The notes: generated from the sequence alone by a model not told the origin. A stretch of 64,000 bases of DNA from Symbiodinium natans (GCA_905221605.1 CAJNDS010000196.1:136551-200550), one strand, 5' to 3'; positions 9,557-20,780 are shown, counted from the first letter of the stretch. Translations and numbers: made by a program.

Positions 9557-10045
9557 ATGTCCTACTTCCCATTCCTGCGAGTCGCCTTCCTGCTTCTCCT
9601 GGTGGGCGCCGGTTCCGTCCGCCACGCGGAAGTCGCACAGGCCCAGGAGGAGGCCCTGGATATTCCGCCGCCCGTTTCTCCGGGATACTTGGCAATATTT
9701 TTTTGGGTTCTATCTAACGCCTAGGGAACAGATACATTCATAGTTTTTGCTAGGGTTCCAAGTTCAGTATAGGTTTGTGTGGAGGAGGATGGAGAAGACG
9801 AAGACAGCCTTGCCCGTGAGGCGGGCTTCATCGTCCGCTGCTGGAATAAAAAGAGGAATCCAGGCCCTCAGTTTGCCAAGTGCATCAAGGACAAGATGGA
9901 AGACGAGTGGGATGGGTACTTTTTTGTCCTCGTCGCCGAGGGCCCCATCACGGGATTCGACACCAGGGCCCACACTTTTGCAAAGTTCCACTTTGGCAAA
10001 TGGAGCATCCTGATTTGGAACATGTACAGGCTGGGCGAGTCCTGA
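9557..10045 (+). CDS. Secreted or targeted dynein-light-chain (LC8)-like protein, two exons
   Basis: Exon 1 (9557-9706) begins MSYFPFLRVAFLLLLVGAGS, a textbook signal peptide, then an acidic/proline linker. A 66-base GT-AG intron (9707-9772) joins in phase to exon 2 (9773-10045), giving about 140 residues. Exon 2 begins acidic (EEDGEDEDS) and then matches the LC8 pattern over about 50 residues: FAKCIKDKMEDEW, a beta strand FFVLV, then TFAKFHFGKWSILIW, corresponding to the I.KEFD..Y.P.WH..VG...G..VTHE...FIYFYLG..AILLF layout of LC8. The known family binds short peptides on dynein and many other partners. A signal peptide is unusual for this cytosolic family. The LC8 assignment rests on pattern, not on strong identity. 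Without splicing, exon 1 would end at a TAG at 9722. Confidence 0.6.
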
Positions 10046-10170
10046 TTTGGACACTTCCATGCCGGGCCACCCCGATGAAGCCAGAGAAAAGCTTTCTGGT
10101 TACAGAGCCGTGCCCAAGCGCGGCCGAGGACCCTTTGCGACGCGGGCGAGATCAGGTTCCCCTTTCAGCG

Positions 10171-10232
10171 AACCCTAAACCTTAAACCCTAAACCCTAAA
10201 CCCTAAACCTTAAACCCTAAACCCTAAACCCT
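10171..10232 (-). repeat. Interstitial telomere-like array (CCCTAAA)n
   Basis: Eight units with CCTTAAA variants. CCCTTTCAG on the left and CCCTTTTGCAG on the right may be a diverged flanking duplication. Confidence 0.95.
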
Positions 10233-10370
10233 TTTGCAGTCACATAGCTAGGGACAACTGAAGGGGCCCATGGGTTTATCATGCCGCGACCTCTCACTTC
10301 CCTCGTGTTGCTCACGCCCGTGCTGCGCAGCGTTTTGGCTTTGAGACACATGCCAGTCAGGCTTATGTTG

Positions 10371-10398
10371 TTTAGGGTTTAGGGTTTAGGGTTTAGGT
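10371..10398 (+). repeat. Short TTTAGGG array
   Basis: Four units. Confidence 0.9.
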
Positions 10399-10764
10399 TT
10401 GGCCTCAGCTATGAGTTTGAGAGCCCTGCCTAACACACATTCTCACGCAGATGACAACACGCGGACACTAGGCCATCGAACCACAAGAGGCTTAACAAGG
10501 CCCGCGATTCATCAAGCCGAGTAGCCCCGACACCTCAACCCCTGCAAGGGAACCCCAACACGCCAAGATTCGCAGATGAATCCCTCAGTCAATGAAGCCA
10601 GCTCAGCATAATCAGATAAATACATTGCGCTTCCGCCCGTGCTCCACACCTGTCCCCATCAATCGACGGAGGACTTTTCCAGGCGTGAGCTGGTGTAGAC
10701 TCGTGTAGTATCCTGAGTTCGAAGTTCATCCGGTGCATGGAGGTTATGTTGTCTCTGTAAACCA

Positions 10765-10880
10765 CCCATGTGGGGGTTTCCGAAATAAGAGGCACCTTAT
10801 TGGGGGTCCTTATTGGATTGGAATACTATTATTTGTGGTCTACATTAGGCCCTATTTCCGTAAACCCCCATGTCAAGATT
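10765..10880. mobile_element. MITE, ACGAAAATA family, complete copy
   Basis: Terminal inverted repeats CATGTGGGGGTTTCCGAAATA (10765 on) and the complement of TATTTCCGTAAACCCCCATG at the right end, about 105 bases in all. No coding capacity. Related copies lie at 16856, 27063 and 29058. Confidence 0.7.
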
Positions 10881-11310
10881 TTTCTCCAAGGGGGGCTCGC
10901 GGCTCAAGTCGCGACGGCTTTTGTTTGTTTGCTGAGCGCGAAGATCGAAGGCAACCATGACGCTGATTGCTCGCCGTGCTGCATGTCTGCGGCAGCTGCT
11001 CCGTAGTAGTAATCGCATGGCACGTACCAGGGAGCAGCTATGGTGCGCAGAAGATCTGTTGCATGCGTTGCATGTGCGTAGAATCTAGAACGGTGAACAA
11101 TTCTGCTGAGAATAGCAGCGCAGACAAAGCCGAATAATGTTTGCGTGACGCTCATCACTTGCTCTATGTGTTGCCATGTTGCCGCAGCAAGCATCTTCGG
11201 GCCGGGCGCATCCGGGCCCTGGAAGTCTGCAGAGTCTGCAGCGCAGCAGACGTAGCGGTCTGCCGGCCTCAGGCGTGTCTTGGCCGATGCAGCACCTCAC
11301 TCAGCTCATG

Positions 11311-11341
11311 ACCCTAAACCCTAAACCCTAAACTATAAACC
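11311..11341 (-). repeat. Short CCCTAAA array
   Basis: Four units with drift at the right edge. Confidence 0.9.
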
Positions 11342-11392
11342 GCAAGGTCTTCATGTAAATTGACTCCCCACTCCTTGGACACTCCGCTGCGC

Positions 11393-11649
11393 CCAGGTGT
11401 AACCCTAAACCCTAAACCCTAAACCCTGAACCCTGAACCCTAAACCCTAAACCCTAAACCCTAAAAGTCACAGCATCGAAGGCTTTCAACCACTTGAGGG
11501 CTGAGCCCCAGGAGGAATTCTTGGTGCGTCTTACAGACTCTACCATCAGCAGAAGAAGAAACCCTAAACCCTAAACCCTATAACCCTAAACCCTAAACCC
11601 TAAACCCTAAACCCTAAACCCTAAACCCTAAACCCTAAAACCAGGTGTA
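11393..11649 (-). repeat. Pair of CCCTAAA arrays within a 9-bp direct duplication
   Basis: Arrays at 11401-11466 and 11560-11640 are separated by 93 bases of unrelated DNA. The 9-mer CCAGGTGTA occurs at the outer left edge (11393-11401) and outer right edge (11641-11649), as if the whole pair had been inserted with duplication of its target. Confidence 0.85.
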
Positions 11650-11781
11650 CGACGGTCGGGCATCGGCACGTGCCACAGGCGTGTGCAGAAGCACCAGCAC
11701 AGCCACCCACCAAGAAGCCAGGCTTGATATCATCTTGATCTGTATCCCCCTTGGGCATCGTTTTTTATATATTGTGTACCG

Positions 11782-11820
11782 TTTAGGGTTTAGGGTTTAG
11801 GGTTTAGGGTTCAGGGTTTG
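11782..11820 (+). repeat. TTTAGGG array
   Basis: Five units, the last drifted to TTCAGGG. Confidence 0.95.
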
Positions 11821-12068
11821 TTGCTTCGGGGGGTGTCTGGGAGTTCTGGCTTTCCACTGTTTGGGGTTCTGGATGGTGCCCTTCCAGTGGGCGCCCCTGC
11901 AACCGCGCTGTGGGAGTCCCTGGGAGGTCCGGTTTGTGTGGCGTCGCAGCCGCAGCTGTCATCGTCGGCACAAGGCGCAGGATTCTGAAGAGGCATGTGC
12001 GCCGTGCAAGCACGGACCTAAGTGAACCTGTTGCCCTCGAGCATCTGCGTTGCTGCAAATCTGGATGA

Positions 12069-14270
12069 GCAGATCTGCCGCCACGAGGTTCGGAGGATGC
12101 GGCCGTGACAGGCACGAACGGCGTTGTTGAGGTGCCACAGGACCTGTACGAGTTGCTGGGTGTGAGCGCGGACTCTGATGCCGATCCCAAGCTTATCCAG
12201 TCCAAGCTTTGTCATGGAGTGGCTCTAGGAGGACGCGCGCATCTTCTCTTGTGAGTGCAAGAGCCAAGGACCAAATCAAGAAGGGCTACTATGAGAAAAT
12301 GAAGGTTTGCCACCCCGACATCGCCGGTGATGATGGCCCCAGGGCCGCGGTTCCTGATAAAACATGTGTGAAAGTTTGCACCTTTTCCTGAGAAGCCACG
12401 CTTCACTTGAGGTGCGGAAGCCTGCGTTCTCCTCAACGAGGCCTACGATGTACTCTCAAACAAAGAGGAGAAGAAGGCACGAGACTGCACGCATGCAGTC
12501 GAATGTAGATGCTCCGTATCATGTGTGGCGGGCTCGCAGAGCTTGATGGCTTAGGTTTTAAGGTCCAATAAGAGGTCTACGGGGCATGACCAGGGATGTC
12601 ATGTCTATATGAATGCAGGATGGGGCGGTGCAAAAAGCGTGCAAGGCGTGCAACTGCAAGGGGGCCCTTCTGGTACCGGGAGCCACATTGGAGTGGCACC
12701 CTGAATCCTCGAGTGGTGGAATGGGTGTGGGCGTGCGCGTGTGAGCATCAAATGGGGAAATGCCCTCGGCACGACGTGGCAGTCGGAGGGATCCTAAAAT
12801 TCGCGCGAAATAGAACGAGGCCTGTCGTGCTTGGAGGTTCATGGGTACTCAGAATTGGGGTTCAAAGTACCCAAAAAAGGGTGAACAATTTAGTTAAAGA
12901 TACTGATATCCCTACTTCGAACTACCCGTGAACCTCCATGTAGGGGCTGCAAGACCTCACGGCAGGCTTACGACATCGAGCTGGCGCAGACGAACGGCTC
13001 CAAGCAACTGGCCCGCGTCCCAGGTGCCGGCTGGTTTCCGCACGCTTTCGATGTTGAATGCAAGATGGTGTCCTCGTGCCCAGGTGATTTATGATGAGGA
13101 CGTCTCCCCGACTTGGGCGCCGGGCTCGCGAAATGAATGCTGAAGCATGCCCTCGTCCGTTCACCCTGTGGCGCAGCTGCATCGAGTCGAATCTGTAATT
13201 AAGGACTGGACATCCAAAACAGGCAACAAGAAGACGACGCCCGGCTGTCACCTGGAGCACGTGCGACGGCACCCTGAACCCCCAAAGCCCACGTAAAAAA
13301 CCCCCAGGTTCGTGCCTTCTCAGGAAGCCAGTCTACAATGGGCGTCCTTTGTCGCGGTCGCTCTACCACAAGGTGTCTGAGGAAGGAAAGGGCCCGAAGC
13401 ACGACGCGGAAAAGTTCGTTGCACTCTCAGCACACGCTTGCTGAGGCTGCCTTGTGTGTGTTCAAAACAACAACCTACTCAGAGTATGTGTGTATATGAT
13501 ACATACAAAGTTACATGGTGCCCTTGTAGCTAGAAAACCCTCTCTTTTAGCCTTTCCGCGTGCACGAAATTCAGGTGTTTGTCGACGAGTGGACTTGCAT
13601 CTCATGCCGCGCCTGCGGGGACCTCTGGGGGGGCAGTGGGATCTGCAGATGGTCATCGTCAAAGTCATGGCAGTTTAAAAAGTGAGAGCCCCCCCCCCCC
13701 CCCCCCCCGCGTAAGCATATGAACAGTCCTATGGGCCATGGTCATCGCCTTCTGGCCTCAGCCAGAGAATGGCCAGAGGAGTAGTTGGCAGTCGTCATCA
13801 TCGTCCTCGTAGTAGTGTAGCCGTCCTCTTCATCCTAGCGCAGCTAGTACTTACTCTGCGCCCGACTGTTCTACCTCTTAAAATTGTGGTAAGCTATGGT
13901 AAGCCGAGGCTGTGAGGCCGCACCCAGCACTTTTTGCATCGATGCAGATGCTGGGCGCGCACGGGCTCCTTGGCTCAATGGTCAGCAGCATGTCCAGCCA
14001 TTGCTGCGCAGCAGATGCGAGACGCTTGGGACCCTTATAGCGAGGTGTTCGCGCAGTGGGGCGATGGAGAGGATTATCTGGACGAAGCAGTGCCTTGGGG
14101 CAAAAGCCTCCCATCTGGACCCTTCTCCATCAGCCTCCTTTGATACTTGTCCCACAGCTCTCTGCAAGGTTCAGTCCTGCCCAGTGGATTGTATCTACTG
14201 GGTGAGTCGGGAGGAGTTGCAGGTCCTCGAATACGTGACACGCGACCGCCGCCTGGATGCATGCGCCTAA
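12069..14270 (+). CDS. J-domain + [4Fe-4S] ferredoxin-like protein (plant DJC76/77/82 type), nine exons
   Basis: Exons that join in frame: 12069-12190, 12262-12335, 12412-12476, 13084-13127, 13324-13405, 13575-13614, 13909-13964, 14045-14089, 14169-14270 (TAA), giving about 209 residues from the open 5' end. The first three encode a J-domain: DLYELLGVSADSDAD, then IKKGYYEKMKVCHPD with the essential HPD, then LLNEAYDVLSN. The rest encode VFVDEWTCISCRAC (CxxCxxC), APSTFCIDADAGRAR, VFAQWGDGEDYLDEA and SCPVDCIYWV, i.e. the four cluster cysteines of a ferredoxin fold. In plants this order is found in chloroplast J-proteins; the J-domain would recruit Hsp70. Introns are GC-AG except the last (14090-14168, GT-AG), and nearly every acceptor is followed by G. 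The third intron (607 bases) contains a MITE at 12831. The true start, probably with a transit peptide, lies further left and is not identified. The boundaries of exons 2-3 and 4-5 are the least certain; motif order and phase make the overall call strong. Confidence 0.82.
12828..12946. mobile_element. MITE, TTGGAGGTTCACGGGTA family, inside an intron
   Basis: Terminal inverted repeats TTGGAGGTTCATGGGTACTC at the left and the complement of CTACCCGTGAACCTCCATG at the right, about 113 bases apart. It sits in the third intron of the J-domain/ferredoxin gene. Relatives lie at 21653 and 21777. Confidence 0.75.
13688..13708. repeat. Poly(C) run in an intron
   Basis: C-run of about 20 bases within the sixth intron of the J-domain/ferredoxin gene. 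Confidence 0.9.
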
Positions 14271-14386
14271 AAACAGCATCCCTGTTTCGCCCCATTGGCC
14301 CAGGTATGTTCGAAATCGGCAACCAACCGCCTTGCTCCATGACTGCTCGTCGCACCGGTGGAGGACTGTTTACCTGTGCAGCTTTT

Positions 14387-14454
14387 GTTAGGGTTTAGGG
14401 TTTCGGGTTTAGGGTTTAACGGGTTTAACGGATTCAAAGGGTTTAGGGTTTAGA
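14387..14454 (+). repeat. Degenerate TTTAGGG array
   Basis: TTTAGGG mixed with TTTCGGG and TTTAACGGG. Confidence 0.9.
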
Positions 14455-14461
14455 CTTGCCC

Positions 14462-14570
14462 TCACATTGACCTGCGCCTGGAAGTAACTGACAACCCCTT
14501 CGGCATGGCCGAGAAGTTCACTGCCAAGCAGGCAGAAGAGAAACGCCGCCAAGAGGCTTTGGCTGAAGGC
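14462..14570 (+). CDS. Isolated exon-like segment, charged helix
   Basis: An open, protein-like stretch reading LRLEVTDNPFGMAEKFTAKQ followed by a basic/acidic helix (AEEKRRQEALAEG). It is squeezed between two telomere-like arrays. The family is not recognised. Both exon boundaries are uncertain. Confidence 0.35.
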
Positions 14571-14592
14571 TTGTGTGGAGGGGGGGTGGGGG

Positions 14593-14616
14593 GGTTTAGG
14601 GTTTAGGGTTTAGGGT

Positions 14617-14662
<46 letters not shown>

Positions 14663-14671
14663 GGTTTAGGG
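14593..14671 (+). repeat. TTTAGGG array turning into (TTGAGGG)n
   Basis: Three TTTAGGG units, then eight perfect TTGAGGG units, then TTTAGGG again. The variant is homogenised in the middle. Confidence 0.95.
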
Positions 14672-15645
14672 CGGCATATCAGTCTGCTTCGACGGATGAT
14701 CCCGCTTTGGCTCTTGCTGTGAGGCTCGGTCAACGTCTCTGCCATGCAAGAGAGGCGGGGTGAGGGAATGAGGGTGGATCAAGCACTTCTGCCTGCTCGC
14801 GTCCGCTGTGTGTAGCAGGATCCGCGAACTTTTTGGCCGGATCAATGAGACCCTGCGAAGAACAGCTTGGGGTTAGGTGAGGCGAGAGGTAGCCCAAAAC
14901 TTGCCCCTGACTAGTAACAGGCAATCGTCAATCGACAGCAGTGGCAATCACCACAGCAAGTTGTAGGTAGGGCGAGCTTGCTATGCGAGTTCAGGCCCCG
15001 TGTCCAAGGCTGTACAGTCTCATGTGCATGACTGGGTCATGTGGGGACTTGGACGGGCCGACTGTACATTTGCATTCTGCGGCTTGCTCGATTTTAATTA
15101 CCAAGTTCAAGATGGCTCCACTGCAACCCCGCATGCAGCTAAGTGAAAGAGATGATACTCTTATGTGACTTATGTGCAAGAAAGATCCCTCAAAGATGGG
15201 ACTCTGAAAGCTTGCCTGCATCAGTTTCAGAAGCCATCCGCGAGTCATCCCCGTTTTCCGCTCGTCTCCGACACGCGCTTTTGTGCTGGAGACTGGAGGC
15301 GTCCTGTCCTGTGTGGGTTGGCCCAAGTATGGCTTGATCCAGACCAAGACCCAGCGCCAGCACTACTGACGAAAACAACTTCCGACTATAGGCTCCACCT
15401 TTGGAGAAAAACCTGCGGAAAACGTGGGGCAACGTCCACCCAAACGCCCTGGCTACTGCACGATGCCGATATGCTTCGGATCCACCTTAGCCCATAAGAG
15501 CCTCTCTACTGTAAGAGAGTCCCTCCTGAGCCGTGGGGTCCAAGCCCCTAACATCAAAGCAGGCTTGAGCACTGAAGCATCTCACAGGATCGGGGCCTTA
15601 AGCAGATGTCTCTCGCATCGCCCAGAACAAGCCCTAGGAATTCCA

Positions 15646-15701
15646 AGGGTTTAGGGTTTAGGGTTCAGGGTTTAGGGTTTAGGGTTTAGGGTTTAGGGTT
15701 T
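15646..15701 (+). repeat. TTTAGGG array
   Basis: Eight units, one TTCAGGG. Confidence 0.95.
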
Positions 15702-15874
15702 TGGGGGGTTTGTAGATAGGGTCTAGGGCAAAGGGTTCGTCCTGGGCAAAAGGGGCAAAAGGGCTTAGGGCGATTTCTGAGGCAGAAAGAGTTCGCGGCG
15801 CCAGGTGGGGATGGGCTGCTGCCAGGCCAACTACGCACAGGCCTTCCCTTGCTTAGGGCTCGGGGCCTTTTTTC

Positions 15875-15953
15875 CCCCAAAACCCCTCAAACCCCCTAAA
15901 AAACCCCCTAAAAAAACGCTTTAAAAACCCCTGAATCCCCTAAACCCCTAAAG
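15875..15953 (-). repeat. Degenerate C-rich heptamer relic
   Basis: CCCCTAAAA/CCCCCTAAAAAA units of irregular length. Confidence 0.75.
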
Positions 15954-16263
15954 GCTTGTCCAGCCGTTTCAGTTTTGTTTTGTTGGGCGGGGGGGGGGGG
16001 GAGAGGCGGTGACTTTGGATCGAGGGCCCAATTTGCGCCTTCGTGGTTGCTAAATAGAGTTTCTCAATATCGTGTCTACAATGCTAGCGCGATACTCTAA
16101 ACACACAAAACGAACAGTATCCCTCAACCCGAATCCGTAAACCCTATTCAAATAGCGAGTGCCGCACGGGGTGCGGGCCAGCGCCCTCCTTCGACTTCCC
16201 TCTCTGCGGATATAAAGTTTCGAAGAGCCTCCCCAATTATGAGAGCCCCCCGTCCTCCGCTCC

Positions 16264-16393
16264 CCCCTAAACCCTAAACCCTAAACCCTAAACCCTAAAC
16301 CCTAAACCCTAAACCCTAAACCCTAAACCCTAAACCCTAAACCCTAAACCCTAAACCCTAAACCCTAAACCCTAAACCCTAAACCCTAAACCC
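16264..16393 (-). repeat. Long perfect (CCCTAAA)18 array
   Basis: About eighteen perfect units, among the longest and least diverged arrays, so probably recent. Confidence 0.98.
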
Positions 16394-16565
16394 AAGTTAA
16401 GTAAGGTTTTTGGGCAGGACTCTCGGGGGGAGGCTTGTTTTTTCCGGGTGCAGCTGCTGACTTGGCCACGTGTAGGGGCTCAAGCCCAAGTCCACACCGA
16501 ACCGATCCATCCTCCCAGGCCTTAGAAGTAAGTCAGGGGCCCTCTCACCTCCGGAGCCTGTAGTG

Positions 16566-16601
16566 GTTTAGGGTTGGGGGTTTAGGGTTTAGGGTTTAGG
16601 G
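16566..16601 (+). repeat. TTTAGGG array
   Basis: Five units, one drifted to TTGGGGG. Confidence 0.9.
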
Positions 16602-16851
16602 CATGAGTTTTGGGGAACTTTTTGGAAATGTCGGACGAGATTTTTCCCTTCTCTAGGAGCTCCCCTCCCCCCCCGGAGCTCCCCAGTAGACCCCCAGCCA
16701 AAGCAGCACCTCACATCGCGAGCACCATCATCAAGGGTCAGAGAGTCAGCTGTCCGTTTTCCCCACATGTGCGCAGCTCTTGGGTCTCATGTGGGCCCAT
16801 CTTCTGCTGGCAGGCCGGGTGTCAAGGGCACAGCGCAGGTCTTTGAAGAAG

Positions 16852-16950
16852 ATGGGGCTTACGAAATTTAGGGACCCCTAATTAGACCCAAGCAGTAGGA
16901 TTCCCTTGTAATAAGGAATTGAAAGCTTAGGATTTTGATTTCGGAAATGT
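16852..16950. mobile_element. MITE, ACGAAAATA family, degraded copy
   Basis: Begins GGGGCTTACGAAATTTAGGG with the family core AGTAGGATTCCCTT near 16893, and ends near TTTCGGAAATGTCC. The right inverted end is weak. Confidence 0.5.
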
Positions 16951-17091
16951 CCAGATGGAAGATGCGCCCAAGTAAGAACACAAAAAGTGCCACTTCGGCC
17001 AGACCCCGCGACTCTCGCCCCAACCGAAACTCGCCGAACCCATTCGCCAGAATGACTCAGAGAACAACTTCAAGATCCAGAGCGCCCCTGC

Positions 17092-17125
17092 ACCTAAACC
17101 CTAAACCCTAAACCCTAAACCCTAA
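17092..17125 (-). repeat. CCCTAAA array
   Basis: Five units. Confidence 0.95.
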
Positions 17126-17362
17126 TTCCGACCTGGAAACAAGGCTTGGGCTGCCTTGTCCTTGCCGACCCGGGCGACGATTGCTCTGAAGGCGCTTTTC
17201 CTTACAGCTCATAGAGGGTTTACAGGGCTCGGCCCCATTTTGCCACGGAGCCAGCGGGATTCTAGCCATTGCAGGGCTTCCCCAAAACAGTGTGACAGTG
17301 TGCCCGTTTGAGTCGACTCGGACTTAGACCGTGTGCCCGCGAGCATGAGAGTCGAAAGCCTA

Positions 17363-17513
17363 CCCCTTCACCCTTCACCCTTCACCCTTCACCCTTCACC
17401 CTTCACCCTTCACCCTTCACCCTTCACCCTTCACCCTTCACCCTTCACCCTTCACCCTTCACCCTTCACCCTTCACCCTTCACCCTTCACCCTTCACCCT
17501 TTACCCTACCCTA
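17363..17513 (-). repeat. Heptamer satellite (CACCCTT)n
   Basis: About twenty perfect CACCCTT units, same period as CCCTAAA but a different sequence, with TTTACCC and TACCC at the right edge. Open frames through it (HPSPFTL repeats) are artefacts of the 21-base codon period. Confidence 0.96.
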
Positions 17514-18679
17514 CTCGACGCTCCCCCCACCCTCCCCTACCCTTTACCCTTGCGACCCCCAAGACAAGATACAGATTAAGAGGTGACGTGCAGCTGCTGC
17601 AGCGAAAGCTGGAACTGGAATCCTGGGGATGCAAAAAGAGGGAAGAAGGGGGGAGGGGGGGGGGGACGGGCGGGTGTGGGCAAGAAACTCCGTTGTGTGT
17701 GAGGAATAGGGTTTAGGGTTAGGGGCGTTGGGGTTGCAATGTATCGTCTGCCTTCCAAGCTTCCGAGCACGGAACAGCTGTCTGCCTTTCAAGTTTCTCC
17801 AAGTCCCGATTATAGCTTCCGAAGCCAAGCCCGAGCCCCCCCAAATCCCCAGCACACCCCTGCACCTTGTCCTACGCGCCAAGGAGCCCCAGCAGGTCTC
17901 TTCGTTGCCGGCGGCGGAGCCTCTGAAATGGCTGCCGCCGGGCAACAAAACGAATGTCGGATCTTGACTGCTGAACCATCTGAAGTTGAAGATGGGCTTT
18001 CGAAACCTGAAGCACGCTGCTCAAGGTTGGCTTAGCTATGCAATTGAAACTTTTTGGGCAAACTGAGCGACATGGCAGTTCTTTATTTCTTGACGCCGAG
18101 GCATATACCAAAATGCGGCACCTCATTCCTGAGTCTTTGGCCAATTTTAGCCAATAGCCAAGGCTGCATCGCACCATCGGGAAGCTGCAGTGCTTTCGCT
18201 CAGGGTTCATGCTTCAATCTTCGTCGAAGCTTTGTAGGCTACAAGCCGCTGCAATGGAAAAATTTGCACCTCCGAACGCTGCGCATAACAGTGTATCGGT
18301 GAGCACGGGGGCACGGCTGCTGGGGGTTGTTGGTCGATGTTGGTCGTGTTGCTCCTGCGCTGCCCGTTCACCCCCAGGAATCCCTAAAAACTCCTATCCG
18401 ACAACTCTTGTTTTCATCCAGAGTACAATCTGGAGTACCGGGGTTCTTCACAAGGGGTTGCTGTTTGCTGGACATGCCATTTCAAGTGCAATCAACTACC
18501 GCAGCACCTAACCCGTGCCGAGGAATGCCCTGATCCACCTACCAACGGTCTGCCCAGGTGTGAGCCGTGGCTGGCACAGTGTATGTGCTGCATGGTGCTA
18601 TGGTGCGTTGTTGCTGGATTTCAGCGTTTGCTTCGGGTGTCTTCGGTTTCCCAGCGGTCCCCAAGCTGCTCGCTTAAGG

Positions 18680-18800
18680 AACGCATCGTATCGGGTGGAC
18701 GCCGAAGTTTTGGGCACGCGCTTCGAGGACGAGTTCTTTCGCCAATGCACCGAGGTTGGCGGCTTGCGACGGTACTACTATCTGCTCAAGAACCCCCCAG
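18680..18800 (+). CDS. Isolated exon-like segment, product unknown
   Basis: Plus-strand open stretch reading NASYRVDAEVLGTRFEDEFF and continuing GGLRRYYYLLKNPPE. Composition is that of a real protein. No family is recognised and neither splice site is certain. A second open segment upstream (from 18422, EYNLEYRGSSQGVAVCWTCH) in another frame could be a neighbouring exon. Confidence 0.35.
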
Positions 18801-19754
18801 AAAATCAACAATATTGTTCCTTATCACGGCAATATAGGGATGATTAGGTTCTTATGCAAATAGTAGGATATTTTCGAAAGGCCCATGCGATGCAGTGGCG
18901 GAAATTCACCGCGGTTCCAAGACCCCCTGAAGCCTCTGAAGGTGTGCAACACCAGCAAGTTCAATTGCGAGACCGGGCGGAAGAGCCATCACGTGCCTTC
19001 GGCACGGACTTGACCTGCCCTGGCCCTATCCGCCCAAACTGCAATGAGGCCTTTGAACTTCTCCCCCCCCCCCCCCACTGCATATTCCTCGAGCTATTCT
19101 GACGTTTGTATTGGCTTCAGGGAGTCAAGGGGCTCTGTTCCATTCCGCGTGCCAGCCACCTCACAACATCGTGTTTGCCAGACTTTCAAGCGCCCCCAGA
19201 AATCTCAAAGCGCGCCTGATCCTAAGCTAGGATTGGTACGTTCTTCGACACATCCGCACCAAAGACACCCCCCTCCCGGAACCTCTTGCACGGCCATAGG
19301 AGGGCATTGGATCGAGCTACAGCACCGAACTGCGAGGCCGCTTAGCCCGCTCCTGGTGTTGGGTTGGACTCAGGGTGCTTTAGGGAACATGTGCCAGGGT
19401 TTAGGGTTGCGGTTTTCTCCGTCTAGGAATGGGGTTGGGGTTGCACCTGCCCTGCTTTGCAGGTCACCTGGTGACGATGCTCAGGGAACCGAGCCAGCGA
19501 GTCCTCTCAGCGCGTCCGGGCATAAAGTAGCCCCCCGAAGCTGGCAATGTGCCATGTTCCCATTTCTGTATGGCTTTCATGTACTGTGACCACAATGAGA
19601 ATATTGGATGTTTGGGGGGAGTGGGGGGAGCCAAGATCTTTTCTAGCAAGAGAGGTTTAAAGGCTGAGGGCTCTTGACCACCGCGAACGAAGGCAAAAGA
19701 AGTTCGTGTTGCACGACAAGGGTGTAGGTAAGCACGTAGAATGCATCTGCCGCC

Positions 19755-19793
19755 TCCTAAACCCTAAACCCTAAACCCTAAACCCTAAACCCT
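19755..19793 (-). repeat. CCCTAAA array
   Basis: Five and a half perfect units. Confidence 0.95.
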
Positions 19794-19893
19794 GCTGTTC
19801 TGAGAACATTTGCTGGAAGGGCGGGATGGCCAGGGCTGGCCCCTTGAACACCTTCAATGAACCTCCCCGAAGCCATGTAGGACCTGTAGGACC

Positions 19894-19950
19894 ATTATAA
19901 CCCCTAGTAAGGGTTTAGGGTTTAGGGTTTAGGGTTTAGGGTTATAAGGA
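19894..19950 (+). repeat. TTTAGGG array between TTATAACCC and GGGTTATAA
   Basis: Five units (19911-19943) with inverted flanks TTATAACCC and GGGTTATAA, as if the array had grown inside a small palindromic element. Confidence 0.85.
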
Positions 19951-20780
19951 CTGTGAGAACAAGGGGAGTCCCCAAAGAGGAGCTGTCTTGAGTTGAGTTC
20001 TGGCGTTCTTTCAAAAGTCCTGGGCAACTAGACCCCGTTGACCAAATTCGAAGATCCTTAGGCTCTTTGCAAGGGGGGTTTTGAGAGCAACAAGGGATCT
20101 TGGGGTCTCCAGGGAATAGGGATCTTAGGGTCTCCAGCAGAGCGGAGCTTTTCGACTTTTAGAAGCGGACTCGCGGGGTGTCCCTCAGGTTTCATGATCC
20201 CGTCTGGGCACATGGTGTTGCTGGTGCCAGCGTGTCGGGAGCCTCAGTCCACCCGGCAGTCGGGATTGAAGCACTAAAGCCCTTGGCTCTTGACCTGACC
20301 CAACCTTCCCAAACGTCTCGGCTTATGACTCTTGCAGATCGCAATATTATTCTTGTTAGTAGGGACCTAAACCCTTAGTTGTGTAGGCGTCTTCTTGGAG
20401 GTCGGCCAGGGCCAGGGTGGCCTTGTAGGTACATTTATGTTGAGTAGAATCTTTCATGTCGCAGAAATTTCAGAAAGGGACCCCGCCTACCCAGGGCGAC
20501 GTATGCCGAGAAGCAGCGAGGTGGCAGAGCTTTGCTTGCCTGGGCGTTGCTTTTTCCTTCCCTCTCAGTGGCTGAGGGTTTCGAAGTGTTCCACAAAAGT
20601 TGCAGGTGTTAGATCTGGAGCGGGGCTTATGATGCAGTTTTTAGTTTCGATTGGTCGGTGTGTTTTCGGTTCCTTGTGTTTGGTGGGTGTATGGGGAGAT
20701 GCGCGTGGCCAGAAGAACCCTGCTTCATCTTTTTTCTGAGTACCCGAAACCTCCGTATGTATGGGTTCCAACCTTTACAC

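Larger units (their letters stand above)
10046..12068. other. Spacer with heptamer arrays and one MITE
   Basis: No assembled gene. A minus-strand frame at 10904-11194 has a hydrophobic stretch (TQTLFGFVCAAILSRIV) but no recognised family. Around 11930-12000 a plus-strand AAAAVIVGTRRR segment might belong to a first exon of the J-domain gene below; this is unproven. Confidence 0.5.
14680..18680. other. Mostly repeats and unassigned sequence
   Basis: No gene could be assembled. A plus-strand frame ending at 15497 (…LLHDADMLRIHLSP) and a proline-rich plus-strand frame near 17800-17965 look mildly protein-like but carry no recognised motif, and the opposite strand is equally open. Confidence 0.5.

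Noticed and set aside
17363..17513. CRISPR-like regular repeat
   Set aside because: The repeats are contiguous heptamers with no spacers, in a eukaryotic setting.
17308..17716. Frames with HPSPFTL repeats
   Set aside because: Produced by the 7-base CACCCTT satellite read as 21-base codon repeats; not a structural protein.
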